Shown: piece after piece, positions 43,375 through 51,839 of the stretch | Position numbering within the stretch: position 1 is the stretch's first letter | Layout of the letters: each line of letters opens with the position of its first letter | NCBI RefSeq assembly: GCF_009909615.1 | Contig: NZ_WWNE01000014.1 | Coordinates: 454-59,643 of the forward strand | Length of the DNA: 59,190 nucleotides | DNA from: Acidiluteibacter ferrifornacis | GTDB lineage: Bacteria > Bacteroidota > Bacteroidia > Flavobacteriales_E > Vicingaceae | Reading direction: 5' to 3' | Notes under the pieces: generated by a model | Told to the model about the DNA's origin: nothing | Database searches by the model: none | Seen by the model: the letters and a program-made list of their open reading frames with translations, nothing else | Position numbers and translations under genes: made by a program

Positions 43375-44803
43375 ATCCGCTTCTTTCCTTTATATAACCC
43401 CAACTTCTGAATTTGAAATTACGGATAGTGAGTTTTGGTTCATCTACTTTTTTAAGGTCTATAATATCCATGATAGCTACAATTGGATACTTTTTGTTAA
43501 TAGACTTTATGCCTCTTCGTTTTGGTTTTAAAGCAATTAACTTGGAAGGCCCAAATTCGTTATGTTCGTACAAACTAACAATATATACTGCTTCTTGATT
43601 TCTTAAAAATATCTTTTTTTGGATACAGGCTAAGCTTCGCTTTGCCGCTGTAGGTTTGGTTCTGTTCAGTTCTATCAACTGAAAGTATTCTTGAAAAAAT
43701 GCGCTAACTTTTGTTTCATTAAAAGAGTCGCCATTGAATCGAATGGCCCATCGGTTATATTTACCATTAATAGATTCTCGATAGACGATTCTAAAAGGTA
43801 ATTCAATAGATAAGTTTTCCCATTGGTGTTGAATCAATTGAAATCGGCTCATCCGAATAGAAGTAACTAATACAATAAAACCTATCACTAGTAGTGGAGT
43901 TCCTATACTATTTAATGCGGTACTGAAGCTACTGGTATAGGAAAGTAATGAAAATTGTATAATAAAAATGATGAAGTAATATCCGATCAACCTACTCGCA
44001 ATCTTATTCGGATTGATGACCAACTTATGATCAAAAAAGTGGGAGTTATTAAGGGCATTATTGATGATTGTGGCAAAAGTGGAAAGGCCAAATAAAAAGA
44101 ATAAAATGGTAATGATGATTCCTATTCCTGTGCTAATTCCGGTGTACATTAACCAAAAGTCGTAGAAACCGTGCGCAAGAGAGGCATAAATGAAGAATAG
44201 AATTAACTCAAGCTTCTTGTTTTTCCCTTTCTGGTATTTATATCGAATAATACCATAAGCGATTAGGGCCGTAAAAAACATATGTCCGACACTTGAAAGA
44301 ATTGCTCTTCCACTAATAATTTGAGGTCCGTGGCGGTAAAAGTACATGACATTTTCAAAAGCGGAAAAACCTAACGCTGCCACACAGATGTATGCGATAA
44401 AGTCAATAGGCTCATTTACTTCCTTTTTAAACAATTTGTAAAAAATTAAAAAAGGAATCAGCTTAGCGAATTCTTCTAACATTCCAATTTGAATGGTACA
44501 GTAAAGGAAGTCGTTGATAAAATTGCCATTTAGGCTCCATCCGAGTGAATCAATAAAGAGATTGTGCAATCCAAAAACAATGGAAACAGAAGCTCCACCT
44601 AGTATAAAAATTAGGATAAAATACTTGAGGTCCTCCTTTTCGTAAATGTCAATTAATCGGTAGTAATCTACCCAAATCCAAGCGATAAAAAGAGCAACTA
44701 ATGAGTAGATGAGTATCATATTCAGTCCAACTGTTTTGTTGGATGAAGATAAATATATTCTACCTAATGAAGTTGAGGGAAATGGAAATTTGCTTGTATC
44801 CAT
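43364..44803 (-). CDS. PrsW-family intramembrane metalloprotease
   Basis: Membrane protein of up to 479 residues. About eight hydrophobic helices at 30-320 hold the PrsW active-site motifs: MLEEFAKLIPF (E110, E111), GFSAFENVMYF (E150), VGHMFFTAL (H174) and LAHGFYDFW (H211, D215). A soluble C-terminal region of about 160 residues has no recognised domain. PrsW of Bacillus cleaves an anti-sigma factor, so a signalling role is plausible. The N-terminal 28 residues are doubtful: a start at Met29 (44719) sits better against the membrane domain and avoids repeat-like sequence at 44806. Confidence 0.85.
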   Translation of the reverse strand: MDTSKFPFPSTSLGRIYLSSSNKTVGLNMILIYSLVALFIAWIWVDYYRLIDIYEKEDLKYFILIFILGGASVSIVFGLHNLFIDSLGWSLNGNFINDFLYCTIQIGMLEEFAKLIPFLIFYKLFKKEVNEPIDFIAYICVAALGFSAFENVMYFYRHGPQIISGRAILSSVGHMFFTALIAYGIIRYKYQKGKNKKLELILFFIYASLAHGFYDFWLMYTGISTGIGIIITILFFLFGLSTFATIINNALNNSHFFDHKLVINPNKIASRLIGYYFIIFIIQFSLLSYTSSFSTALNSIGTPLLVIGFIVLVTSIRMSRFQLIQHQWENLSIELPFRIVYRESINGKYNRWAIRFNGDSFNETKVSAFFQEYFQLIELNRTKPTAAKRSLACIQKKIFLRNQEAVYIVSLYEHNEFGPSKLIALKPKRRGIKSINKKYPIVAIMDIIDLKKVDEPKLTIRNFKFRSWGYIKERSGFNS

Positions 44804-44805
44804 TT

Positions 44806-44960
44806 ACCACAAAGAGACAGAGGCTTCATAGAGTATTAAAAAATCACAATCTGATGGCTTTCGGATCTAACTGCCTGCTTCTTTCTTTTAACAGCGCAGC
44901 GGTCTACTTTTATTTTTTTACCACAAAGAACACAAAGCTTTTCGCAAAGAGCACAAAGCC
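44806..44960 (+). repeat. Degenerate CACAAAG dispersed repeat region
   Basis: ACCACAAAGAGACAGAGG (44806) and a longer block at 44921-44960 (CCACAAAGAACACAAAGC followed by TTTTCGCAAAGAGCACAAAG) are related to each other. The longer block matches 55132-55170 in inverted orientation. This is noncoding and of a type common in Bacteroidota intergenic DNA. Confidence 0.7.
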
Positions 44961-45011
44961 AATTTAACTGAGAGCTAAATTCAACTACTGAATAATTGAC
45001 TTATTAATATA

Positions 45012-45524
45012 TTATATCCTTGGCTTCTTATAAAGCGGAACTGTACTGCAGGGCTCGCCGTACATAATGGCTTTTGCAAAGGGGAGTAATTTGTTGGTCA
45101 ATGAAACATAAGCCGATTCAGGAACGGCTTTATCTCCACAACCTTTGATGACAATTCTGACATCTTTGTATTGAGAAAAATCGATTTGATTGAGTTGCTC
45201 TTCGTAAAGCACTTGGTTCATGTATTCTACTGAACCGAAGAAAACACGTTTTGCATGTGGTTGCAATGCAATAGACAATAGCATATAGGCCCAAGTGGGA
45301 ATGATAGCATCTACCGAACAATGAATGGCCACTAGCTTATCTTTGTAAACGGACCAATCATTCGTTTTTATAAATTCTCGAAAGTCTTTTTCTTTAAGTG
45401 CTATTTCTTGCCACAAATTTTGTTTGATATCATAGGCCACACGCTCTCCATCCACATAGTAATCTTCTAAGTTGAGGGTGATAATTCCGCTTTTCGCGAC
45501 TCTATTGATAATCTCTTCTGCCAT
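45012..45524 (-). CDS. DUF2480-family protein, last gene of the suf operon
   Basis: Protein of 170 residues of the Bacteroidota-specific DUF2480 family (ITLNLEDYYVDGERVAYDI, DAIIPTWAYMLLSIALQPHA, IVIKGCGDKAVPESAYVSL). Two Cys in the C-terminal half (KGCGDK and GEPCST) could bind a cluster or metal. It lies 4 bp after the SufT-like gene and is presumed cotranscribed with suf, which suggests a role in Fe-S biogenesis that is not yet defined. Confidence 0.9.
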   Translation of the reverse strand: MAEEIINRVAKSGIITLNLEDYYVDGERVAYDIKQNLWQEIALKEKDFREFIKTNDWSVYKDKLVAIHCSVDAIIPTWAYMLLSIALQPHAKRVFFGSVEYMNQVLYEEQLNQIDFSQYKDVRIVIKGCGDKAVPESAYVSLTNKLLPFAKAIMYGEPCSTVPLYKKPRI

Positions 45525-45528
45525 AATT

Positions 45529-45861
45529 TTATAAGAATCCCAATTCTAATTTTGCTTCTTCACTCATCATATCTTTATCCCATGTAGGTTCCCAAACGAT
45601 GTTCACCTTAGCACTTTTTACCGACCATAAATCGCCAGTTTTCTGCTCTACTTCATTCGGCATAGATTCTGCAACTGGACAGTTTGGAGAAGTCAACGTC
45701 ATTTCTATATTTACGTTAAACTCATTATCTACTTTCACTTCGTAGATTAATCCTAACTCATAAATATTTACAGGTATTTCGGGATCGTAGATAGTCTTAA
45801 GTACTTCTATCACTTGATCCTCTACTTGCTTTGGCGTAATGTCCGTTTTATTCTTTTCCAT
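45529..45861 (-). CDS. sufT: SufT/MIP18 (DUF59) Fe-S maturation protein
   Basis: Protein of 110 residues with the DUF59 core DPEIPVNIYELGLIYEV and TSPNCPVAESMP, whose Cys is the conserved one in the family. SufT-like proteins assist assembly or delivery of Fe-S clusters to client proteins. It begins 1 bp after sufE and ends 4 bp before the DUF2480 gene. Confidence 0.93.
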   Translation of the reverse strand: MEKNKTDITPKQVEDQVIEVLKTIYDPEIPVNIYELGLIYEVKVDNEFNVNIEMTLTSPNCPVAESMPNEVEQKTGDLWSVKSAKVNIVWEPTWDKDMMSEEAKLELGFL

Positions 45862-45862
45862 T

Positions 45863-46288
45863 TTAATTTTCAGTTTTCGCTTTGTATCCCAGGGCCAACA
45901 ATTTCATTTTTTTCACCATGCTTACTAATCCGTTAGATCGAGTAGGTGATAAGTGTTCTTTTAATCCAATTTGGTCGATAAAGTACAATTCGTTTTTAAG
46001 GATTTCATCTGGTGTTTGATCAGAAACTACACGAATCAACAAGGCAATGATACCTTTCGTAATTATGGCATCACTATCTGCTGTGAAAACAATTTTACCA
46101 TCCACTAATTGCCCATCTAACCACACTTGGCTCTGACATCCTTTAATGATGTTGTCTTCCGTTTTTTTGCTCTCATCTATTATTGGTAATTCCTTGCCTA
46201 AACTGATGATATACTCGTATTTATCCATCCAATCCGAAAAGATAGAGAATTCATCAATTATTTCGTCTTGTCGTTCTTTAATCGTCAT
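45863..46288 (-). CDS. sufE: Cysteine desulfuration protein SufE
   Basis: Sulfur-acceptor protein of 141 residues. The persulfide-carrying Cys is C51 in IIKGCQSQVWLDG, the same number as in E. coli SufE. It takes sulfur from SufS and passes it to the SufBCD scaffold. Its start codon overlaps the sufS stop by 1 bp. Confidence 0.96.
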   Translation of the reverse strand: MTIKERQDEIIDEFSIFSDWMDKYEYIISLGKELPIIDESKKTEDNIIKGCQSQVWLDGQLVDGKIVFTADSDAIITKGIIALLIRVVSDQTPDEILKNELYFIDQIGLKEHLSPTRSNGLVSMVKKMKLLALGYKAKTEN

Positions 46289-47508
46289 TATCGTAACATT
46301 TTGATGGCTCTATTCAGCGCCACAATCATTTTGTCTACTTCTTCTTTGGTATTGTATATCGCAAAGGAAGCGCGTATCGTTCCCGGAATTTTAAACCAAT
46401 CCATCAATGGCTGTGTACAATGATGTCCAGTTCTTACCGCAATTCCCATTTGATCTAAAATTACACCTACATCAAATGGATGAGTTCCATCTACTAAAAA
46501 GGAAATAACACTCGCTTTGTTGGCTGCTTCGCCGATGATTCTTAGCCCTTCAATTTTCTTCAATTCCGCCGTAGCGTATGCTAACAGTTCGGTTTCGTGT
46601 TGGTGAATGGCTTCCCAATCCAACTCGTTCAGAAAATCAAACGTAGCACTTAATGCTACACCTGCTGCTATATTCGGGGTTCCAGCTTCAAATTTATGAG
46701 GCAACTCATTGTAGGTTGTTTTTTCAAACGTCACCGTTTTAATCATGTCGCCACCACCTTGGTAAGGAGGCATTTTATTCAATAAATGTTCTTTGCCATA
46801 TAGCATTCCAATCCCGGTAGGACCAAACATTTTATGAGCTGAGAAAACAAAAAAGTCACAGTCCCACGCTTGAACATCTATTTTCATATGCGGTACAGAC
46901 TGTGCTCCATCTACTGCTACCAATACATCATGGGCATGGGCAAAATCAATAATTTCTTGAATAGGGTTGATGGTTCCCAATGCATTCGAGATGTGAACAA
47001 TTGAAATCAATTTGGTTTTTTCATTCACCATTGCCTTCAACTCATCCAATAACAATTCGCCCTTTTCATTGATTGGAGCGATTCTCAACTTTGCTTTTCG
47101 CTCATCGCAAATCATCTGCCACGGCACAATGTTCGAGTGGTGCTCCATGGTGGAGATAATCACTTCGTCGCCTTCATTCAAAAAGGTTCTTCCGAAAGAT
47201 CCTGCTAATAAATTGATGCTATCAGTTGTTCCTTTCGTGAAAATTATTTCCTCGCTCTTGGCTGCATTGAAATAAGCTTGAGCCTTCGTTCTCGCTGCTT
47301 CAAATGCCGTTGTTGCTTCTTGGCTTAACGAATGCACTCCGCGATGGATATTCGCATTCTGAAAGCTATAATAGTTGTTTAACGCATCAATCATTACTTG
47401 CGGTTTCTGCGCAGTAGCTCCATTGTCAAAATAAATCAATGGCTGCCCATTCACTTTTCTGCTAAGAATAGGAAACTGACTTCGTAATACTTCGATGTTA
47501 AAACTCAT
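46288..47508 (-). CDS. sufS: Cysteine desulfurase SufS
   Basis: PLP enzyme of 406 residues that removes sulfur from cysteine. PLP lysine K226 (FSAHKMFGP) and catalytic C364 (RTGHHCTQP) have the same numbering as E. coli SufS, as do the histidines of STMEHHSN. It lies 2 bp after sufD and overlaps sufE, so the desulfurase and its acceptor are translationally coupled. Confidence 0.97.
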   Translation of the reverse strand: MSFNIEVLRSQFPILSRKVNGQPLIYFDNGATAQKPQVMIDALNNYYSFQNANIHRGVHSLSQEATTAFEAARTKAQAYFNAAKSEEIIFTKGTTDSINLLAGSFGRTFLNEGDEVIISTMEHHSNIVPWQMICDERKAKLRIAPINEKGELLLDELKAMVNEKTKLISIVHISNALGTINPIQEIIDFAHAHDVLVAVDGAQSVPHMKIDVQAWDCDFFVFSAHKMFGPTGIGMLYGKEHLLNKMPPYQGGGDMIKTVTFEKTTYNELPHKFEAGTPNIAAGVALSATFDFLNELDWEAIHQHETELLAYATAELKKIEGLRIIGEAANKASVISFLVDGTHPFDVGVILDQMGIAVRTGHHCTQPLMDWFKIPGTIRASFAIYNTKEEVDKMIVALNRAIKMLR

Positions 47509-47510
47509 CT

Positions 47511-48803
47511 TTATTTTTTTAAACCGTTCTCGATTTTTTCTTCAATCAATTGTCGGAATGATTCGATTCCTACATGTTCTAACACATCAGCTGCAAAAGC
47601 GTTCAACAATAATCGAATGGCACTGTCTTCTGACAATCCTCTAGCTCTCAAATAAAAGATCGCTTCTTCGTCCAATTGTCCGATGGTAGAACCGTGACTA
47701 CATTTTACATCATCTGCATAAATCTCTAACTCAGGCTTAGAGTTAATCGTTGCATCATCAGAAAGTAATACATTGTTATTCGCTTGGAAAGCATTGGTTT
47801 TTTGCGCATCTCTGTGCACCATAACTTTACCGTTAAATACAGCGGTTGCTTTATCGTCGATTACACCTCTATACAATTCATGAGATTCACAATGAGGAAC
47901 CAAATGATCTACTCTCGTGTGGTTATCTACCAATTGCTTTTCTTTCGGAAGGTAAAATCCATTCAAAGAAGTATATCCATTTTCTCCCGCGACAGCGATG
48001 TTTAAGTTATTTCTAACAATATCACCGTTGAAAGTAAAGGTGTTGATGGTAAAGTTTCCGCTTTTCTCTTGCTGCACTTGATCCGTCGCAATGTGGAAAG
48101 AAGTTCCGTCTTCTTCTTGCAGTTTATTAAATTCTAAGTAAGAATTTTCTGCTGCAAAGCATTCGTTTACTGCATTTGTAAATGATTTTCCACCATTTAA
48201 ATTGTGGTAGCTTGTCACTACTTTCCCTTCACTAAATGCTTCACCAATGATTAAGTTTCTTGGGTTGGTAATGATTTGATCTCCTTCCACTAAATTCAAA
48301 ATGTGAATAGGTTGATCAGCTTTTTGTTTTTTTGCAAAGTGAATAAATGCACCATCTTGATGGAAAGCGGTGTTGATATTTGCAAAAATTTCATCAGTTG
48401 GAAGGTACTTTGAGAAGTATGCATTGAATAGGTCTGCATGCTTTTCTTTAGCTTCAGATAATGCACAAGCGATAACACCTTCTTGAGAAGTAATTGTTGA
48501 GATATCAGCTCGGTAAAATCCATTTACAAAAACCATTACGTTTTTTTCCATTCCTTCTATTAAAAAAGGAGTGATGTCAATTGTTGTAGTGCTTTCTGCT
48601 ATTTTGTATTCCGCTTTTACGATGCGGTTGATTCTTGTATATTTCCAATATTCAGTCTTCGAAGTAGGAAATTCCAATCCCTCAATTCTTTTAGTTGCCT
48701 CATTTCTGGCTGCTTTTGAAGCTTCCGTGTCAAAATGAAAATCCTGCACACCAAAAGTCGATAGAAATTGTTCCTTTACGTTCATAGTTGCTATTTCGCT
48801 CAT
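47511..48803 (-). CDS. sufD: Fe-S scaffold subunit SufD
   Basis: Protein of 430 residues of the SufBD family with a right-handed beta-helix core. Visible marks are RIEGLEFPTSKTEYWKYTRI near the N-terminus and the C-terminal block KCSHGSTIGQLDEEAIFYLR, ARGLSEDSAIRLL. It partners SufB and SufC in the scaffold. It begins 24 bp after sufC. Confidence 0.96.
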   Translation of the reverse strand: MSEIATMNVKEQFLSTFGVQDFHFDTEASKAARNEATKRIEGLEFPTSKTEYWKYTRINRIVKAEYKIAESTTTIDITPFLIEGMEKNVMVFVNGFYRADISTITSQEGVIACALSEAKEKHADLFNAYFSKYLPTDEIFANINTAFHQDGAFIHFAKKQKADQPIHILNLVEGDQIITNPRNLIIGEAFSEGKVVTSYHNLNGGKSFTNAVNECFAAENSYLEFNKLQEEDGTSFHIATDQVQQEKSGNFTINTFTFNGDIVRNNLNIAVAGENGYTSLNGFYLPKEKQLVDNHTRVDHLVPHCESHELYRGVIDDKATAVFNGKVMVHRDAQKTNAFQANNNVLLSDDATINSKPELEIYADDVKCSHGSTIGQLDEEAIFYLRARGLSEDSAIRLLLNAFAADVLEHVGIESFRQLIEEKIENGLKK

Positions 48804-48827
48804 TGTTTCCTTTTTGAGTGGTGTAGA

Positions 48828-49586
48828 TTAGGCTTCTATTACTTGGTCTTTCTTTAACCAATCGTAACCTTTTTCTTCTAGCTCCAACGCTAATTCTTTT
48901 GGTCCAGATTTGATAATTTTTCCGTTGTACAATACATGGACGAAATCAGGAACAATATAATCCAATAGACGCTGGTAGTGAGTAATAACAATACTTGCAT
49001 TATCTGCTGATTTCAATTTGTTCACCCCGTTTGCAACAATACGCAAAGCATCAATATCTAAACCTGAATCTGTCTCATCTAGAATAGATAATTTCGGCTC
49101 TAACATCGCCATCTGGAAGATTTCATTTCTCTTTTTTTCTCCACCCGAAAAACCTTCGTTTACCGAACGAGAAGCCAACGAATTATCCAATTCTACTAAA
49201 GCAGACTTTTCTTTCACCAACTTCAAGAAATCTTTGGCAGGTATTGGTTCCTCACCTCTGTATTTTCTGATTTCGTTAATAGCCGTCTTTAAAAAGTTGA
49301 TGTTACTCACACCAGGAATCTCTACAGGATATTGAAATGCTAGGAATATTCCTTCTCTAGCTCTGTCTTCAGCACCTAAATCCAATAAATCTTTACCTTC
49401 AAAAGTTACTGAACCTTCAGTAATTTCATATTCTTCTCTTCCTGCCAAAACAGAAGCCAACGTACTTTTTCCTGATCCATTAGGACCCATAATTGCATGT
49501 ACTTCACCAGGCTTAACTTCTAAGTTAATCCCTTTTAAAATTGGCTGACCATCAATCGATGCGTGTAAGTTTTCTATCTTAATCAT
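48828..49586 (-). CDS. sufC: Fe-S assembly ATPase SufC
   Basis: ABC-type ATPase of 252 residues. The Walker A is GPNGSGKST (K40), the signature GFSGGEKKRNEI, and the Walker B LSILDETDSGLD has the Suf-specific DETDSGLD. The H-loop His is in VITHYQRLLDYI. It drives the conformational cycle of the SufBCD scaffold. It lies between sufB and sufD. Confidence 0.97.
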   Translation of the reverse strand: MIKIENLHASIDGQPILKGINLEVKPGEVHAIMGPNGSGKSTLASVLAGREEYEITEGSVTFEGKDLLDLGAEDRAREGIFLAFQYPVEIPGVSNINFLKTAINEIRKYRGEEPIPAKDFLKLVKEKSALVELDNSLASRSVNEGFSGGEKKRNEIFQMAMLEPKLSILDETDSGLDIDALRIVANGVNKLKSADNASIVITHYQRLLDYIVPDFVHVLYNGKIIKSGPKELALELEEKGYDWLKKDQVIEA

Positions 49587-49643
49587 TGTGTTTCTTTTTC
49601 TATAATATACCTCCTCTTTCGAGGAAAAATAAAGTCTTTTAAA

Positions 49644-51086
49644 TTATCCTACTGATCCTTCTAAGCTGATTTCTAATAATTTTTGAGCTTCTACAGCAAA
49701 TTCCATTGGTAATTGATTCAAAATTTCTTTACAGTAACCGTTTACAATTAATCCAATGGCAGTTTGCTCATCCATTCCTCTCTGCAAGCAATAGAAGATT
49801 TGGTCTTCACCAATTTTAGAAGTCGTTGCTTCGTGCTCCACTTTCGCCGTTTTGTTTCCTACTTCGATATAAGGGAACGTATGCGCTCCACACTTATCAC
49901 CCATCAATAAAGAATCACATTGCGTAAAGTTTCTAGCATTAGTCGCTTTTTTACCAATATTTACTAATCCACGGTAAGAGTTGTTGCTCACACCTGCCGA
50001 AATTCCTTTTGAGATAATCGTGCTCTTCGTGTTTTTCCCAACATGAATCATTTTAGATCCTGTATCTGCTTGCTGGTGGTTTGAGGTGACAGCTACCGAA
50101 TAAAATTCTCCGATAGAGTTATCTCCTTTCATTATACAACCAGGATATTTCCATGTCACTGCAGATCCAGTTTCTACCTGCGTCCAAGAAATTTTAGCGT
50201 TGGTTTCGCATAATCCTCTTTTGGTAACGAAGTTGTAGATTCCGCCTTTTCCCTCTTTGTTTCCTGGGTACCAGTTCTGAATGGTAGAATATTTAATCTC
50301 TGCATTATCTAATGCAACTAATTCTACTACTGCTGCATGTAATTGATTTTCATCACGCATCGGTGCAGTACAACCTTCCAAATAACTAACGTAACTACCT
50401 TCATCAGCAATTACTAAAGTTCGTTCAAACTGACCAGTATTGGCTTCGTTGATTCGGAAGTAAGTTGATAATTCCATTGGGCATCTTACGCCTTTGGGGA
50501 TGTAGCAAAATGAACCATCAGTAAATACTGCTGCATTCAAAGCTGCATAGAAATTATCTGTCTTTGGAACTACTGTTCCTAAATATTTACGCACTAAATC
50601 AGGGTGCTTTTGCACCGCTTCGCTGAACGAACAAAAGATGATGCCTAATTCGTATAATTTGTCTTGGAAAGTTGTTTTCACAGAAACAGAATCCATTACA
50701 ATATCCACCGCAACACCAGCTAGTTTTTTCTGCTCATCAATTGAGATTCCTAGTTTGTTGTACATTTCCAATAATTCTGGATCTGCATCATCTAAGCTGT
50801 CTAACTGCTTTTTTGGTTTCGGTGCTGAGTAATAGTGTAAGTCTTGAAAGTCAGGTTTTGGATAACTGATGTGTGCCCATTCTGGCTCAACCATTTCTTG
50901 CCACGCTTTCAATGCACTCAATCGGTACTCCAATAACCACTCTGGTTCGTTTTTCTTGGCAGAAATTAACCGAATGATGTCTTCATTTAGACCTTTTGGA
51001 GCCTTGTCTGATTCAATGTTGGTATAGAATCCGTACTTATACTCGCTGGAGGTTACCTCCGCTAATAATTCATCTTCTGATGCCAT
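49644..51086 (-). CDS. sufB: Fe-S scaffold subunit SufB
   Basis: Protein of 480 residues, normal for Suf[41 protein letters not shown] and [20 protein letters not shown] carry the scaffold core, and the C-terminus has [20 protein letters not shown]. With SufC and SufD it builds nascent clusters. It lies 21 bp after sufA and 57 bp before sufC. Confidence 0.97.
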   Translation of the reverse strand: MASEDELLAEVTSSEYKYGFYTNIESDKAPKGLNEDIIRLISAKKNEPEWLLEYRLSALKAWQEMVEPEWAHISYPKPDFQDLHYYSAPKPKKQLDSLDDADPELLEMYNKLGISIDEQKKLAGVAVDIVMDSVSVKTTFQDKLYELGIIFCSFSEAVQKHPDLVRKYLGTVVPKTDNFYAALNAAVFTDGSFCYIPKGVRCPMELSTYFRINEANTGQFERTLVIADEGSYVSYLEGCTAPMRDENQLHAAVVELVALDNAEIKYSTIQNWYPGNKEGKGGIYNFVTKRGLCETNAKISWTQVETGSAVTWKYPGCIMKGDNSIGEFYSVAVTSNHQQADTGSKMIHVGKNTKSTIISKGISAGVSNNSYRGLVNIGKKATNARNFTQCDSLLMGDKCGAHTFPYIEVGNKTAKVEHEATTSKIGEDQIFYCLQRGMDEQTAIGLIVNGYCKEILNQLPMEFAVEAQKLLEISLEGSVG

Positions 51087-51107
51087 AGTTCTTTGTTTTA
51101 TTTTGAA

Positions 51108-51434
51108 TTAAATAGAAAAGCTTTCGCCACAACCACAAGTTCGTGAGGCGTTTGGATTGCTAAAGCTGAATCCTTTACCATTTAGGCCACCAGAATATTC
51201 CAATTCAGTTCCCAATAAGTAAAGCATGCTTTTTTTGTCCACAACTACTTTTACACCATTGTCTTCAAATACTTTATCGTTGTCAGTTAATTCTGAGTCA
51301 AAATCTAGATTGTACATTAGGCCTGAGCATCCACCGCCCTTAACTCCTACGCGTACAAAACTACCCTCTGGCTTACCACTTTCGGCGAGCAAAGCAGTTA
51401 TTTTCTCTTTTGCGTTATCGTTTACTTTTATCAT
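51108..51434 (-). CDS. sufA: A-type Fe-S carrier (SufA/IscA/HesB)
   Basis: Protein of 108 residues with all three cluster-ligand cysteines of the A-type carriers: C36 in GGGCSGLMY, and C100 and C102 in the RTCGCGESF end. It receives clusters from the SufBCD scaffold and passes them to apo-proteins. It is the first gene of the operon, directly behind a -7 box and a long palindrome. Confidence 0.96.
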   Translation of the reverse strand: MIKVNDNAKEKITALLAESGKPEGSFVRVGVKGGGCSGLMYNLDFDSELTDNDKVFEDNGVKVVVDKKSMLYLLGTELEYSGGLNGKGFSFSNPNASRTCGCGESFSI

Positions 51435-51451
51435 TGCCTTAATATTTGCTG

Positions 51452-51459
51452 CAAAGTTA
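51452..51459 (-). promoter_or_regulatory. -7 box of the suf operon
   Basis: Minus-strand TAACTTTG fits TAnnTTTG exactly, 17 bp before the sufA ATG. The -33 region is occupied by the palindrome at 51468-51488. Confidence 0.7.
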
Positions 51460-51467
51460 GCTATCTT

Positions 51468-51488
51468 TATTTAGATTTAATCTAAATA
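51468..51488. promoter_or_regulatory. 21-bp palindromic operator over the suf promoter
   Basis: TATTTAGATT-T-AATCTAAATA is a perfect 10-bp inverted repeat around one base. It begins 8 bp upstream of the -7 box and so covers the -33 position. A bound protein would block RNA polymerase or be placed to contact it. The AT-rich TTTAGA..TCTAAA form resembles DtxR/MntR-type boxes more than the E. coli IscR site. The regulator is not encoded in this window. Confidence 0.75.
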
Positions 51489-51827
51489 GCCGTTAAAATA
51501 TACCACGAAGAGGGTATGTCCGACTGAGTAGATTTTTATAGTGATTAATGGTCTTCGCTTTTAGTTTTAGAACATTTTGATTGAAGGCGGAATTTTTAGT
51601 TGCAAAAAGATTTTTTTTGATTTCTTCGACATTTTTTTATGAAGAGTACTTCACAAAAGCTTTGGATGCTAAAGGCTTTAGTAGTCTTTGATAGAATTAT
51701 AGAATGGAAAACCTCCAAGGTGTACAAATCAGCATCCTACTCAACCTTGAAGGTTTGAGCGTTGCCGAGATTATAGTTTCCAAAAGCAATAATTTTTCCA
51801 AATAGGACATAGTTATTTCGGTATTAC
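51489..51827. other. Noncoding spacer between suf promoter and thiL
   Basis: About 340 bp with no credible ORF, terminator or RNA gene that I can see. There is no THI-box, so no TPP riboswitch is apparent ahead of thiL. Confidence 0.6.
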
Positions 51828-51835
51828 TAACTTTG
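51828..51835 (+). promoter_or_regulatory. -7 box abutting the thiL start
   Basis: TAACTTTG fits TAnnTTTG exactly and ends 4 bp (CCCC) before the thiL ATG, which implies a leaderless or near-leaderless mRNA. No clear -33 element was found. Confidence 0.5.
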
Positions 51836-51839
51836 CCCC

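Noticed and set aside
44743-44967. 74-residue plus-strand ORF before the PrsW-like gene
   Set aside because: It runs through CACAAAG repeat sequence and antisense to the PrsW N-terminus, and has no protein-like composition.
51489-51839. TPP riboswitch ahead of thiL
   Set aside because: No THI-box core or matching helices were seen, and the -7 box directly abuts the start codon.
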